Shown: positions 17,399 to 25,898, numbered from the stretch's first letter. The stretch: DNA of 64,000 nucleotides from Salinivirgaceae bacterium (GCA_017645945.1 JAGCNL010000047.1:1-64000); one strand, 5' to 3'. Translations and numbers: made by a program. Notes: generated from the letters alone by a model not told the origin.

Positions 17399-17623
17399 AT
17401 GGCTGGCAAAAACATTCATGTCGTTCATCGTGGCAACATATGGCAAGCCAAGCAAGAAAATGCGAAACATAGTTCTGGCAATTTTGTAACCCAAAAAGAA
17501 GCGTTTGAGCGTGCTCGTGAAATCGCCATAAAGAACGGCCAAGAAGTTGCTATCCACGGATTAAATGGTCGTATTCGTGAAAAGCACAGTTATGGTTCTG
17601 ACCCGTTTCCACCACCAGGGTAA
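17399..17623 (+). CDS. DUF2188 domain protein
   Basis: The 74-residue protein matches DUF2188: an N-terminal H-V-V-H-R-G-N-I-W-Q strand pair, a helix with T-Q-K-E-A-F-E-R-A-R-E-I-A, a G-Q-E-V-A-I-H-G strand and I-R-E-K-H-S-Y-G at the end. The family is of unknown function, small, basic and common on mobile elements. It has its own strong ribosome binding site, palindromes upstream and a terminator downstream, so it is a stand-alone unit. The C-terminal D-P-F-P-P-P-G tail is typical. Confidence 0.8.
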   Translation: MAGKNIHVVHRGNIWQAKQENAKHSSGNFVTQKEAFERAREIAIKNGQEVAIHGLNGRIREKHSYGSDPFPPPG

Positions 17624-17642
17624 TTTTACGAGTCTTTAGATT

Positions 17643-17682
17643 AAACCCTGACAAAATTGCAGTTTTGTTGGGGTTTATTTTT
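17643..17682 (+). terminator. intrinsic terminator after DUF2188 gene
   Basis: Hairpin AAACCC..ACAAAA / TTTTGT..GGGTTT followed by a T-rich run, 20 bases after the stop. Confidence 0.7.
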
Positions 17683-17808
17683 ACCAACCTCCATTCTGCT
17701 AATAATAACGTTATATTTTTATAAATGTTGTTGTTTTTTCAAAGTTTACGTCTTCAGTTATTATAAATCATATTACCAATTAAGGTAATGATATATATAA
17801 TTACCTTT

Positions 17809-18030
17809 ATGAATAATCCGAAAAATGGTATTCAATTTGCCTGCGACTTCCATTTGGAATTCTTTAAAAGATTAAGGTGTCGATTATTGGATTTACGGCC
17901 ACTCTCACCGCAACATTGACGCATAAACTGGTGACACAAAGATTCTTTCCAACCAGTTGGGAAACAGCTCATACGGTGAAACCATGACAAACTGTTTCAA
18001 TCAGTCAAGGTTTTTGAAGTGTAACAATAG
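17809..18030 (+). pseudogene. internally deleted calcineurin-like phosphoesterase relic
   Basis: The frame from ATG 17809 gives N-P-K-N-G-I-Q-F-A-C-D-F-H-L-E-F, the N-terminal signature (D-x-H) of a metallophosphoesterase. Within 60 bases, in another frame from 17882, the C-terminal signature appears: DYWIYGHSHRNID with GHSH, then a TAA, then T-K-I-L-S-N-Q-L-G. The ~180-residue middle is missing. So the gene has lost its centre and carries at least one frameshift and one stop. It is unrelated in detail to the phosphoesterase at 7056. Confidence 0.65.
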
Positions 18031-18169
18031 TCGAACTGCATACTATTTTATTTTCCAAAAACCAGCAACCGACGGAACGGATAGTTGCTTTGCTCATGAG
18101 ACTGTAATGTGCTTATGCTACTGCTTCGTCAACTAGTTTTTCGGCCAGAAAAACCCACCTTGCTTTTCT

Positions 18170-19054
18170 TTACTTTATTATTAGGAAACATTCAAGTAAA
18201 CTATCTAAATACTTAGAATTTTCGTGAGATTTTCTCACTACTTCTCTGTACTTTTTAAAGGAGATGTCCATTACTTCACAAATCCAGTTAATCCATACTT
18301 CTCGCAGTTCAAATTCCACTTTATTCTCCAGAAAATGAATTAACGTGCATAGTTTTTGTAAAACCCCGTTCTTTTTAATATCCTTATAATCTTCTTCGAA
18401 CAAATTGAGCATTTTAAAAAACTCGTCCTTATTCGGGCAGTTTAATAATGCTTTATGTTCTCTGTTGCCGTTACATACCAAACCAAATATTTTATCTGTA
18501 ATTTCTTTGTTCAAGAAAATGTTGTATGGCTTAATTTCAGTAATTATCCTATTGAATATACTATTATTGTCTTTTATAAACCTTTCGCACTGATAAACAT
18601 CATCCATAATCGCCATATATTCATCTCTGATCTTTCGCCATTCTTCCTTGCTTTTTAAAAATGCTTCTATATCGGTTTGTGTGGGCTCTTTAGAATAAGG
18701 ATTTATATTTTTATCAGTTCTTACCACTTCATTCGTCGCTTCTATATACTCGTTATGTTTTATTTCCTCGCGGTTATCAAGAGTCAATTTCAAATCTTTT
18801 AAACGTTTTGTTAAAGTGTCTGCAGAAACAAACCGAATGTTGTTAAGTATTATTTTTAATTTGGCCAGTTCTCTATTATTGAATTCATTTTCAAATAATT
18901 GAGAAAAATCAAACTGTTCGTATTTCTCTCTAAACAAAACCATGAAGTGGAAATCTTCAACTGATAGGGCTCTTTTTCTGGGTTCACTTAAGATGCCATT
19001 CATCTTATTAAAATCTTCAATAATTGCCTGTGCATTGTTATTCGTCTCGTCCAT
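18170..19054 (-). CDS. hypothetical helical protein of the mobile module
   Basis: The 294-residue protein starts at an ATG and is highly charged and helical, with repeated Lys/Glu/Asn-rich segments, no signal peptide, no membrane segment and no catalytic motif I recognise. It follows the primase-like and RepA-like genes on the same strand after a 179-base gap, so it is probably part of the same element. Lys/Asn/Ile-rich, AT-rich codon use like its neighbours. Function unknown. Confidence 0.6.
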   Translation of the reverse strand: MDETNNNAQAIIEDFNKMNGILSEPRKRALSVEDFHFMVLFREKYEQFDFSQLFENEFNNRELAKLKIILNNIRFVSADTLTKRLKDLKLTLDNREEIKHNEYIEATNEVVRTDKNINPYSKEPTQTDIEAFLKSKEEWRKIRDEYMAIMDDVYQCERFIKDNNSIFNRIITEIKPYNIFLNKEITDKIFGLVCNGNREHKALLNCPNKDEFFKMLNLFEEDYKDIKKNGVLQKLCTLIHFLENKVEFELREVWINWICEVMDISFKKYREVVRKSHENSKYLDSLLECFLIIK

Positions 19055-19233
19055 ATTTCTCTTATTAAGTGTGCAAACCTTGTCATTGGGTGTCAGGTTG
19101 TGTCAAAACTACAACTAAATTCATTATTAGCATAATAAAAAGACAGAATTCGAGACGTCATTAGGCAATTATTTCGATGAAGTATCGGGGCTTTTAAGCA
19201 TCATAAATGCGATGCTATTGAGGGACTTCGCTT

Positions 19234-20187
19234 TTAGCGACTCTTATCAAGATTTTTGAACTCTCTAATAAGAATGTCTGCTATATCAATCTTATTTTTT
19301 CTATCCTCAATGGTTGCGTTTTTCTCAATATAGTCTGACACGATACACTTGCAGAATGTCAACAGTTTTGAAGCCTCTGCCCATCTTTGAAATCCATCTA
19401 CATCAGGGATGATAATGACTTTGCGATTTGTTAAAGCCTTCAACATTTGTAACCCCTTTGAGCCTGCTTTTGCCGACAGGTTTTGAACGCTTCCGACCGA
19501 TAGCCAAACATATTCAGGATAAACTGCCGCACAAATTATTGCTGTTTTTTCTGCTTCTACTAGCGCAACCGTTTTGTTTGGATACTTGTTCAATAGATGC
19601 TCTCCGAATAAACATTGATTTAATTGCCAATTATCAGGCAGTTGTCTTTTTCTTTTCATTATTGAATGTACCCAATCTATCCCAGCTTTTTTGTCGCGGC
19701 GACCACTTTCTGCATCATAGCTGATTATCTTTCCTGTTCGAACTTTGAAGTCTTTGTCGATTTGAAAAAAAATAGTTCGCCCATCTTTTGTTGATCCTAT
19801 GCAATATTCTTCTATCACTTTTGATATTGTAGTGATATCCAATCCGTAATTACCCAAAATGTTGAATAGAAATACCACAAATCGGTTACGTGGCGAAAAC
19901 GATTTGTTAACCAATTCAAGCGGAATGGAGCATGTTGGTTGTGTGGTGAAGTGTGGCTTTGGTTGAGATTCACATAGGTTGTCCGTTATCCGCAAATTGG
20001 GATTGTCTGCAAAAAACTGTCTGGGCGTATAATGATAACCGCAACTGTTTTCATGGTCGCACCTACCAACAGTCTCATGTAGTGGATTATCGTTCTTGTC
20101 GACATAAAGAACAAAACAACGTTCGCGCTTACATTGTGGGCATTTGTGCTTTGTACCATGTCGATATTTCTGTAAACTATATTTCAA
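19234..20187 (-). CDS. DUF6371/TOPRIM primase-like protein of mobile element
   Basis: The 317-residue protein starts with a zinc-binding region (C-P-Q-C near residue 16, then C-D-H-E-N-S-C near 43), as in DUF6371 proteins of Bacteroidota elements. A TOPRIM-like core follows: V-A-L-V-E-A-E-K-T-A near residue 210 and I-I-I-P-D-V-D-G near 262, the Glu and Asp-x-Asp motifs. It likely helps start replication of the element. The first possible start is TTG at 20187; no ATG lies near. Upstream the same frame stays open through a repeat array to 20259, but without a usual start codon. Second-last of the minus-strand module. Confidence 0.7.
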   Translation of the reverse strand: MKYSLQKYRHGTKHKCPQCKRERCFVLYVDKNDNPLHETVGRCDHENSCGYHYTPRQFFADNPNLRITDNLCESQPKPHFTTQPTCSIPLELVNKSFSPRNRFVVFLFNILGNYGLDITTISKVIEEYCIGSTKDGRTIFFQIDKDFKVRTGKIISYDAESGRRDKKAGIDWVHSIMKRKRQLPDNWQLNQCLFGEHLLNKYPNKTVALVEAEKTAIICAAVYPEYVWLSVGSVQNLSAKAGSKGLQMLKALTNRKVIIIPDVDGFQRWAEASKLLTFCKCIVSDYIEKNATIEDRKNKIDIADILIREFKNLDKSR

Positions 20188-20252
20188 CGTTTCATGTGTT
20201 TCATGTGTTTCACTTGTTTCGTGTGTTTCAATGTTTCGAGCGAAACATGAAA
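20181..20252. repeat. 9-bp tandem repeat array, unit GTTTCATGT
   Basis: Units start at 20189, 20198, 20207, 20216 and 20225, exactly nine bases apart, then at 20233; an inverted GAAACATGAAAC follows. On the minus strand the core is TGAAAC. The array fills the gap between the RepA-like stop and the primase-like start. Read in the primase frame each unit encodes E-T-H, so it is either an iteron-like binding array, a leader, or coding. Confidence 0.7.
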
Positions 20253-20259
20253 CAATGAA

Positions 20260-21252
20260 TCAACTATCTTGATTAAGTCTGCGATTGACCGTAGAGGGGC
20301 TAACGCCTACTAAATCAGCAATTTCCCTCTGAGTATATCCTTCGGAAGAGTATTGTTTTATTTTTTCATTTACTTCTTTGTCCCCGAGTTCTTGTCGAGC
20401 AACCAGGTGCTCACGCTCTGAGGAGAACCCCAGTGGAACAAATTGAAGAAGTGAATTTCTTTTTTCAATAGCACAAACCATAATATTATCACTATCCAAA
20501 TTAAACTCACCATCCCTGACTTTGAGTTGTTTAATATATCTCAAGTTTTTGTTTTTGGCGCTAAAAGCAACCACAAAAGAAGAGTCAAAAAAATTGAATA
20601 GTTTTTTACTGCCCGCCAGGTGGTTTTGGGTGATGGGTTTGGTCATGTCTCGTTTGGGTGTATGAGCCAGTACAAGAATGGAGAAGTTATATTTTTTCTT
20701 CAGTTCGACAAGGCGCATCATAAGACGTCCAGCTAAGCCTCCCTTCTCAGATTCGCAGCAGAGATAAGTTATATTGTCGATAATCAAAATTTTTGCATCA
20801 ACTTGAAGCGCCACTTGCTCTATATTTGCTATTAAACTATTTTCGAAATCATTATAATCTATTCTCTCTTTTGATAGCGAAACTCGAAATAGGTTTTCGG
20901 GAAACTTAAAAGATTTGCCATCCTCGTCGGTGTATCTGAGTTGGAATTGTTTGTCAGACAGCTCAAAGTCGAAATACAGAACTTTTTGATTCTTGGCTAT
21001 TTGTGTCGCAATTTGAATGGCATATATAGACTTGCCAACGTTGGAATCAGCGTATAGGCAGCACAGTTCACCCTCGTACCACAGGGTATCCCATAATCTC
21101 ACAGGATCGGGCTTGAGTTTGGCTTCCTCTATGGTTTTGTTGGCAGTTTTAAGTTCAAGCATGCCGATTTTGGTTGGAACACAAGATAACCTTTGTTCAT
21201 TTTGGGCCAAGTCTTCCCTAATGGACTCACTCTTACGAAACAAAGCCATCAT
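20260..21252 (-). CDS. RepA-like AAA ATPase (AAA_25/RecA-fold)
   Basis: The 330-residue protein carries a P-loop A-D-S-N-V-G-K-S near residue 71, a Walker B I-L-I-I-D-N-I near 155 and the hydrophobic strands of a RecA/KaiC-fold helicase-loader ATPase (AAA_25). The C-terminal ~35 residues form a helix-turn-helix: T-Q-R-E-I-A-D-L-V-G-V-S-P-S-T-V-N-R, a DNA-binding tail. This is the replication ATPase of plasmid- or IME-type modules. It starts five bases after the stop of the small HTH gene. Likely binds the repeat arrays on either side of it. Confidence 0.75.
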   Translation of the reverse strand: MMALFRKSESIREDLAQNEQRLSCVPTKIGMLELKTANKTIEEAKLKPDPVRLWDTLWYEGELCCLYADSNVGKSIYAIQIATQIAKNQKVLYFDFELSDKQFQLRYTDEDGKSFKFPENLFRVSLSKERIDYNDFENSLIANIEQVALQVDAKILIIDNITYLCCESEKGGLAGRLMMRLVELKKKYNFSILVLAHTPKRDMTKPITQNHLAGSKKLFNFFDSSFVVAFSAKNKNLRYIKQLKVRDGEFNLDSDNIMVCAIEKRNSLLQFVPLGFSSEREHLVARQELGDKEVNEKIKQYSSEGYTQREIADLVGVSPSTVNRRLNQDS

Positions 21253-21257
21253 AATAT

Positions 21258-21449
21258 CTATAGTGTTTTGCGCTCAATTCTTTGAGCCTTTAACCATTTT
21301 TCCAGTTCGATTCGCTCAACATATAGGAGTTTTCCTCCGCCATTGCGGTACAAGGGGAACACTCTTTTGGTGGCATAGTGTCGCATTGTGTGTATAGATA
21401 CGCCAATGAATTCGGCCGCCTCACGGATAGTCAGAAAGTTTCTTTCCAT
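21258..21449 (-). CDS. excisionase-like MerR/HTH_17 DNA-binding protein
   Basis: The 63-residue protein is a winged-helix HTH of the excisionase type: L-T-I-R-E-A-A-E-F-I-G-V-S, then H-T-M-R-H-Y-A-T-K-R and a basic wing L-L-Y-V-E-R-I-E-L-E-K-W-L. Such proteins head the replication or excision module of Bacteroidota elements. It is the first gene of the minus-strand operon, with a 10-bp repeat array about 100 bases upstream. No integrase gene is seen beside it. Confidence 0.8.
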   Translation of the reverse strand: MERNFLTIREAAEFIGVSIHTMRHYATKRVFPLYRNGGGKLLYVERIELEKWLKAQRIERKTL

Positions 21450-21552
21450 TTTTTAACTTTTATTTATTATGAACTCAATTATTTGGTGACAAGTCTACGT
21501 AACTTTCTCTAGCGAAAAACCATCAGTATTTGACACGTTTATTTCTCAAATT

Positions 21553-21644
21553 GTGTCAAATAGTTCCAAATTGTTTCATTTTTTATGTTCCAAATGAGTT
21601 CTTTGGGTTCCATTTTGTTCCATTTTGTTTCATACGGTTTCATT
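21553..21644. repeat. 10-bp-phased iteron-like array, core GTTYCA
   Basis: GTGTCAAA 21553, GTTCCAAA 21563, GTTTCATT 21573, GTTCCAAA 21587, then GTTCCATT 21607, GTTCCATT 21617, GTTTCATA 21627, GTTTCATT 21637. Spacing is 10 bp within each block, so all copies face one side of the helix. Upstream of the HTH/RepA-like operon; candidate replication origin or operator. Confidence 0.7.
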
Positions 21645-21968
21645 TTGGTCTTTTTTTGCGTACAATATTCTTTGATATAGAAAAATAATCATTTGATTTA
21701 CAATGCTTTTGTCTTATTGTGGCGTTCAGAATAGAATGGAGTTCTTTTTCCGAACGCGTATTTTGCCTTTTCACGCTTTTCTTTGCGTATCGCGATATTT
21801 GAAAAAATAATAGTTTTGCGCGAAAATGATTTTTAAAGAACATGATTGGTCGGGAAGTTATAAGCCCGACTATTCTTTTGAAATTGGCACGTTTTTGGCA
21901 CGTTTTAATTTTTGTTCTTTGTAAAATATTGAGAATGAATGAATAGCGCAAAATTGGTATAAAATTAC

Positions 21969-21976
21969 TACTTTTG
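21969..21976 (+). promoter_or_regulatory. -7 box TACTTTTG before glycosyltransferase
   Basis: Matches the Bacteroidota TAnnTTTG -7 consensus 18 bases before the ATG at 21995. No convincing -33 box. Confidence 0.45.
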
Positions 21977-21994
21977 CGGCCACAATATTTGTCT

Positions 21995-23119
21995 ATGATA
22001 ATAGCGGTTAACACGCAGACTTTGCTGAAAGACAGGCTTGAAGGTCTCGGAAGTTTTACTGATGAAATTCTGTCGCGGATGGTGCGGAACCATCCGGAGC
22101 ACAAGTTTGTCTTCATATTCGACCGCGATTGGGACCCGTCGTTCATTTATGCCGACAATGTGTTGCCAGTCAAAACGGTGCTGCCGTCGCGACATCCTTT
22201 TTTGTGGTACTGGCGTTTCGAATATTCAATTCCCTCGATATTAAACAAATATAAAGCCGATATTTTTCTCTCGACCGACGGTTACATGCCATTGCATCCG
22301 AAGGTGAGGACTTATAATGTCATTCACGATATTGGTTTTGTGCATCAGCCTAAGAGTCAGCCGTTTCTGACGAGCAAATACTACAACCGTTTCTTCCCGC
22401 TTTTTGCTGACAGGGCTACAAGATTGGGAACCGTATCGGAATATTCGAAGGCTGATATTGTAAAAACTTGGGGTATTTCGCCTGATAACATCGATGTTAT
22501 ATATAATGGTGTAAAAACGGTTTTCAAACCGATGGCCGAGCCGGAACAGCAACAGGTAAGAGAAAGGATATCAGACGGATGCCCTTATTTCTTGTTTGTT
22601 GGCTCTCTCAACCAACGCAAGAATGTTGAAGGATTGCTTCGGGCTTTCGACAAGTTTAAGGAAGAAGTTGACTCGAATCACAAATTGGTGATTGTTGGCG
22701 AGTGCATGTGGTCGATGTCATCGATTGACCATACGCTTGAGCACATGAGGCATGCCGACGAGGTCGTATTCCTCGGCCGATTGAATGCAGCTGATTTACA
22801 AAGCGTTGTGGCGGCCGCTCAGGCACTTGTTCTGGTATCGTTCCTCGAAGGGTTCGGAGTGCCGTTGGTTGAGGCGATGAACTGCGATGTGCCAGTCATA
22901 ACATCAAATTGCACATCAATGCCAGAGGTTGCCGGTGAAGCTGGTCTGCTTGTCAATCCTCACTCTGATAGTGACATTGCTAATGCATTGAAGCGAATGG
23001 CTTCCGACGCGGATTTGCGAGCTAAACTAGTTGTCAACGCTAAAGTGCAGCGTCAGAAATTCTCGTGGGACAAGTCGGCTGTGGACCTCTGGAATGGTAT
23101 TGAGCGGATGCTGCAATAA
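21995..23119 (+). CDS. GT4-family glycosyltransferase
   Basis: From ATG 21995 the protein has 374 residues with the GT-B fold of family 4. Visible marks: V-G-S-L-N-Q-R-K-N-V-E-G-L-L at the start of the C-terminal Rossmann domain, and the donor-binding E-x7-E motif in F-L-E-G-F-G-V-P-L-V-E-A-M. It transfers a sugar from a nucleotide donor, likely to a surface polysaccharide or glycan, in the cytoplasm. No signal peptide. Stands alone; a hairpin separates it from the convergent TlpA-like gene. The longer frame upstream (21974) lacks support. Confidence 0.85.
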   Translation: MIIAVNTQTLLKDRLEGLGSFTDEILSRMVRNHPEHKFVFIFDRDWDPSFIYADNVLPVKTVLPSRHPFLWYWRFEYSIPSILNKYKADIFLSTDGYMPLHPKVRTYNVIHDIGFVHQPKSQPFLTSKYYNRFFPLFADRATRLGTVSEYSKADIVKTWGISPDNIDVIYNGVKTVFKPMAEPEQQQVRERISDGCPYFLFVGSLNQRKNVEGLLRAFDKFKEEVDSNHKLVIVGECMWSMSSIDHTLEHMRHADEVVFLGRLNAADLQSVVAAAQALVLVSFLEGFGVPLVEAMNCDVPVITSNCTSMPEVAGEAGLLVNPHSDSDIANALKRMASDADLRAKLVVNAKVQRQKFSWDKSAVDLWNGIERMLQ

Positions 23120-23121
23120 AA

Positions 23122-23164
23122 AAGTCAGGAATCAGAATGCGGCATCCGCCTCTGTCCCTGACTA
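23122..23164 (-). terminator. terminator hairpin between convergent genes
   Basis: Long imperfect hairpin AGTCAGG..GCGG / CCGC..CCTGACT with an A-run on its left, which is a T-run for the minus-strand TlpA-like gene. Confidence 0.6.
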
Positions 23165-23187
23165 TCAGTTTGGCCCGAAATTTCTAA

Positions 23188-23691
23188 TTACAATTTCTTC
23201 AAGGCTTCCATCAGTTTGTCGCCGCGGAGGCCAATGCCGACAACCTTGCCCTTGCCATCGACAAGGAAGTTGGTCGGAACCGATTTAATGTCGAATTTTT
23301 TGGCAATGCCGTCCCAATATTTCAAGTCCGACACGTGAGTGTCCCATTCGAGTTTGTCTTCGGCGATGGCTTTCACCCATGCATCTTTGTCGTAGTCAAG
23401 CGATACACTCAGGACAACCAAGCCCTTGCCTTTGCCTTTTTTGAACTTTTTGTCTTTGTACTTGTTATAAGCTGCAACCACTTTCGGGTTTTCGCGGCGG
23501 CATGGTCCGCACCACGATGCCCAGAAATCGACAAGCACCACCTTGCCTCTGAATTGTGACAGACTCATGTCCTCGCCATTCACGGTTTTCAGTGTGAAAT
23601 CGGGCAGAATGTCACCAACTTTCACGTTTTGAGCATTGACTCCGGAAATGGCGGCCACCGCTACAATTGCTGCTAAAATAAACTTCTTCAT
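23188..23691 (-). CDS. TlpA/thioredoxin-like periplasmic protein
   Basis: The 167-residue protein starts at ATG 23691 (the frame two codons longer would use TTG). Residues 1-20 are a signal peptide ending in V-N-A-Q. A thioredoxin fold follows with the active site W-A-S-W-C-G-P-C-R and the cis-Pro strand S-V-P-T-N-F-L-V-D. It is a TlpA-family thiol-disulfide reductase or peroxiredoxin-like enzyme acting in the periplasm. A Lys/Gly-rich insertion (KKFKKGKGKG) lies near residue 85. Confidence 0.85.
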   Translation of the reverse strand: MKKFILAAIVAVAAISGVNAQNVKVGDILPDFTLKTVNGEDMSLSQFRGKVVLVDFWASWCGPCRRENPKVVAAYNKYKDKKFKKGKGKGLVVLSVSLDYDKDAWVKAIAEDKLEWDTHVSDLKYWDGIAKKFDIKSVPTNFLVDGKGKVVGIGLRGDKLMEALKKL

Positions 23692-23766
23692 AGTCAAAAT
23701 GTTTTAATTCTTTAATCGCTCAATATTAATTATTTAATTTCAAATATTTTCGTTTTCAAGTCATAA

Positions 23767-25344
23767 TCATTTAACTCTTTTTCCCCTAAGGTATGTGCGC
23801 TCAATGGTCACGTTCGGCAGATTGGGCTGGTACATCGTGGTAATGTTTTCTGATGTCACAATGAAGTCGGCCCATTTGCCAACCTCGATGCTGCCTTTCT
23901 GTTTGTCGTCGAATTGCGAATATGCCGCCCAGATGGTCATTGCCTTAAGTGCCTGAGTGGTTGACAATTCCTGACTTTGCTTGTTGTGCATCTTCCGTTT
24001 TTCTTGTTTCACTGCGGCATAGAACACAGCCATTGGGTTGAGCTGATTATATGGGCAGTCGCTTCCGCAGATAATGCCGCGGTCCTGGCTGAGAAAATGC
24101 TTCCATGCGAACGCTTCACGCAATAGTTTTCTGTTGAAATTATTGTCTATAAATGCTTTAGACGGCTGGTATTGCAATGGCTGAATCGATGGAATGATGT
24201 TGTAGTGGTTCAGTATCCGAAGGTCTTTGCGGACAGTCATGTGCAAACCTTCAATTCGCCAGCGCATATCGTTTTTTATAGGCAGAATCTTGGCAAAAGT
24301 GTTGAGAGTCAATCGGGTGGCAGAGTCACCGATGCTGTTCACGCACATTTGGAAGCCATGTTCGTAGGCTGTTCTGCAAATTTGTAGGAGGCTGTCGGCA
24401 GATATTACAAGTTGTCCGTTATGGTTGTTACCATAAGGCGCACGCATGACGGCTAAATTTTGTGTGAGTTGGTCGTCGAGACTAATGCCTATTGATTGAA
24501 CTTTCAGATTGTCAGTTTGATATGGCATCTTGCTGATGTATTTGCTGACATTTTCTCCCAACGGCTCAAGTACAGCATAAACAGGTATCTGCAAGCAACC
24601 ATTTTTCTGCAGACTGTCAATAAGTTGCACATCGTTGTATGTTGCTCCGAAATCTGTTGTAGATGTTATTCCGACATTGAAGCAGTTCTGTTCGGCCTGC
24701 TTTAGGAGCACAGCCATAATGCTGTCGTTGGGAGCGGGGATGAACTTTGACGCGGTCACCGCTTTGCGTTGGTTGACAATTCCGCTTTTTATGTTTGCCT
24801 CGGCAGGGAGTTTGTCGGCGAAAGCCTTGTTAATCAGTGCAAAATTATAATCGCTCAACCAGATGAGCACAGGCGTTTCGGGAAAATGGTTGTTGAGTAT
24901 GGTACAGATTTGCATTTCTTTATCGTAAAAAATGCTTGCGTCCAGATTTTTCCCGACAATCCACATGTCTGGATTATCGCGTTGGAAATCACTCAGTTGG
25001 TCAATGACATTCTTTATCGTTTTGGCAGTGTCGAGATTGATGTGCGATAGCGACAATGCATATTGCGAGAAATGTGCGTGGGTGTCGATGAATCCAGGAT
25101 AGACAAATTTGCCCTTCAGCTCGATAACGCTGTCAGCGGTGTAGCGGGCATTGATGTTGGCGTCGCTGCTGACGGCCACAAATTTGCCGTTGCGGATAGC
25201 TGCGCTTTGCATCACGGCAAAATTGCTGTTCACCGTGTATATTTTTGCGTTTCGCAATATCAAGTCGACGTGCTCTTTATTATTGCAGCTTGTCACTAAT
25301 AGTGATAAACTTAACAATATCAATAATATACGTTTGCAAGGCAT
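23767..25344 (-). CDS. amidohydrolase-3-family lipoprotein (YtcJ-like)
   Basis: The 525-residue protein has a lipoprotein signal with lipobox L-V-T-S-C at residues 16-20. The composite amidohydrolase fold is shown by Y-P-G-F-I-D-T-H-A-H (metal ligands H-x-H) near residue 86 and C-G-S-D-C-P-Y near 429. The K-G-S-I-E-V-G-K-W-A-D-F segment near the end is typical of family 3 (YtcJ-like). Substrate is unknown, probably an amide or cyclic amide outside the cytoplasm. Stand-alone on the minus strand after the TlpA-like gene. Confidence 0.85.
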   Translation of the reverse strand: MPCKRILLILLSLSLLVTSCNNKEHVDLILRNAKIYTVNSNFAVMQSAAIRNGKFVAVSSDANINARYTADSVIELKGKFVYPGFIDTHAHFSQYALSLSHINLDTAKTIKNVIDQLSDFQRDNPDMWIVGKNLDASIFYDKEMQICTILNNHFPETPVLIWLSDYNFALINKAFADKLPAEANIKSGIVNQRKAVTASKFIPAPNDSIMAVLLKQAEQNCFNVGITSTTDFGATYNDVQLIDSLQKNGCLQIPVYAVLEPLGENVSKYISKMPYQTDNLKVQSIGISLDDQLTQNLAVMRAPYGNNHNGQLVISADSLLQICRTAYEHGFQMCVNSIGDSATRLTLNTFAKILPIKNDMRWRIEGLHMTVRKDLRILNHYNIIPSIQPLQYQPSKAFIDNNFNRKLLREAFAWKHFLSQDRGIICGSDCPYNQLNPMAVFYAAVKQEKRKMHNKQSQELSTTQALKAMTIWAAYSQFDDKQKGSIEVGKWADFIVTSENITTMYQPNLPNVTIERTYLRGKRVK

Positions 25345-25485
25345 CGTTGTTAGTTTTTTCGTGTTTCAGTTTTCTAAAGAAAGAAAAAAAATACGAGTAA
25401 ATTGTTTCAAATTCGACACAAGTTGCATTTCCCCCATTTTTTGCTCAATTTTTCTGCAAAACCGTAAAATTTATCGAACTTCACT

Positions 25486-25493
25486 TAACTTTG
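25486..25493 (+). promoter_or_regulatory. -7 box TAACTTTG before SiaC-like gene
   Basis: TAnnTTTG match 30 bases upstream of the ATG at 25524; no clear -33 partner. Confidence 0.45.
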
Positions 25494-25523
25494 TGGTTAC
25501 TAATTACTCAAAAGTTATTTCAA

Positions 25524-25898
25524 ATGGCACCACTAATTATCAATGGGACAGAAGACACTCCGGAAGTTATCTTCGACCCAGAAACAGGAAAATTCACAGT
25601 CACTGGCACATCAATTCCTGAAAATGCCCGTAAATTCTATGACCCGATAATCTCATGGATTGATGACTATCTGAAGGACCCCAACGAGGACACAAGTGTC
25701 AGCTTCAAACTGAAGTATTTCAATACGGCATCAACAAAATATCTTTTCGACATTATGGTGCAAATGAAACCTTTAATCAGCAAAGGCAAATCGTTGGTTT
25801 TCAATTGGTATGTTATGAAAGACGATGATGATATGTTTGAGGCTGGTCAGGGATTCTCAAAAATGTTGCGCTATCCGTTTAATTTTGTGACATACTGA
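25524..25898 (+). CDS. SiaC-family (DUF1987) regulatory phosphoprotein
   Basis: From ATG 25524 it has 124 residues. The family core is F-K-L-K-Y-F-N-T-A-S-T-K-Y-L near residues 66-79, around the Thr/Ser that is phosphorylated in SiaC of Pseudomonas, where SiaA (a PP2C phosphatase) and SiaB (a kinase) switch it and free SiaC activates the diguanylate cyclase SiaD. No kinase or cyclase gene is adjacent here; a SpoIIE-type phosphatase lies at 51773. A perfect terminator follows. Confidence 0.8.
   Translation: MAPLIINGTEDTPEVIFDPETGKFTVTGTSIPENARKFYDPIISWIDDYLKDPNEDTSVSFKLKYFNTASTKYLFDIMVQMKPLISKGKSLVFNWYVMKDDDDMFEAGQGFSKMLRYPFNFVTY

Larger units (their letters stand above)
21450..21994. other. 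545-base non-coding junction between element and chromosome
   Basis: Holds the 10-bp repeat array (21553-21644), a small hairpin GTCGGG/CCCGAC near 21849-21871 and a direct repeat GGCACGTTTT near 21886-21907. AT-rich, no gene. The right boundary of the accessory region probably lies here. Confidence 0.5.

Noticed and set aside
20181..20252. CRISPR-like array
   Set aside because: Units are only 9 bases with no spacers and no cas gene is present.
21640..22146. 168-codon minus-strand frame at the glycosyltransferase start
   Set aside because: Covers promoter and first codons of the glycosyltransferase; low-complexity, basic translation with no family match.
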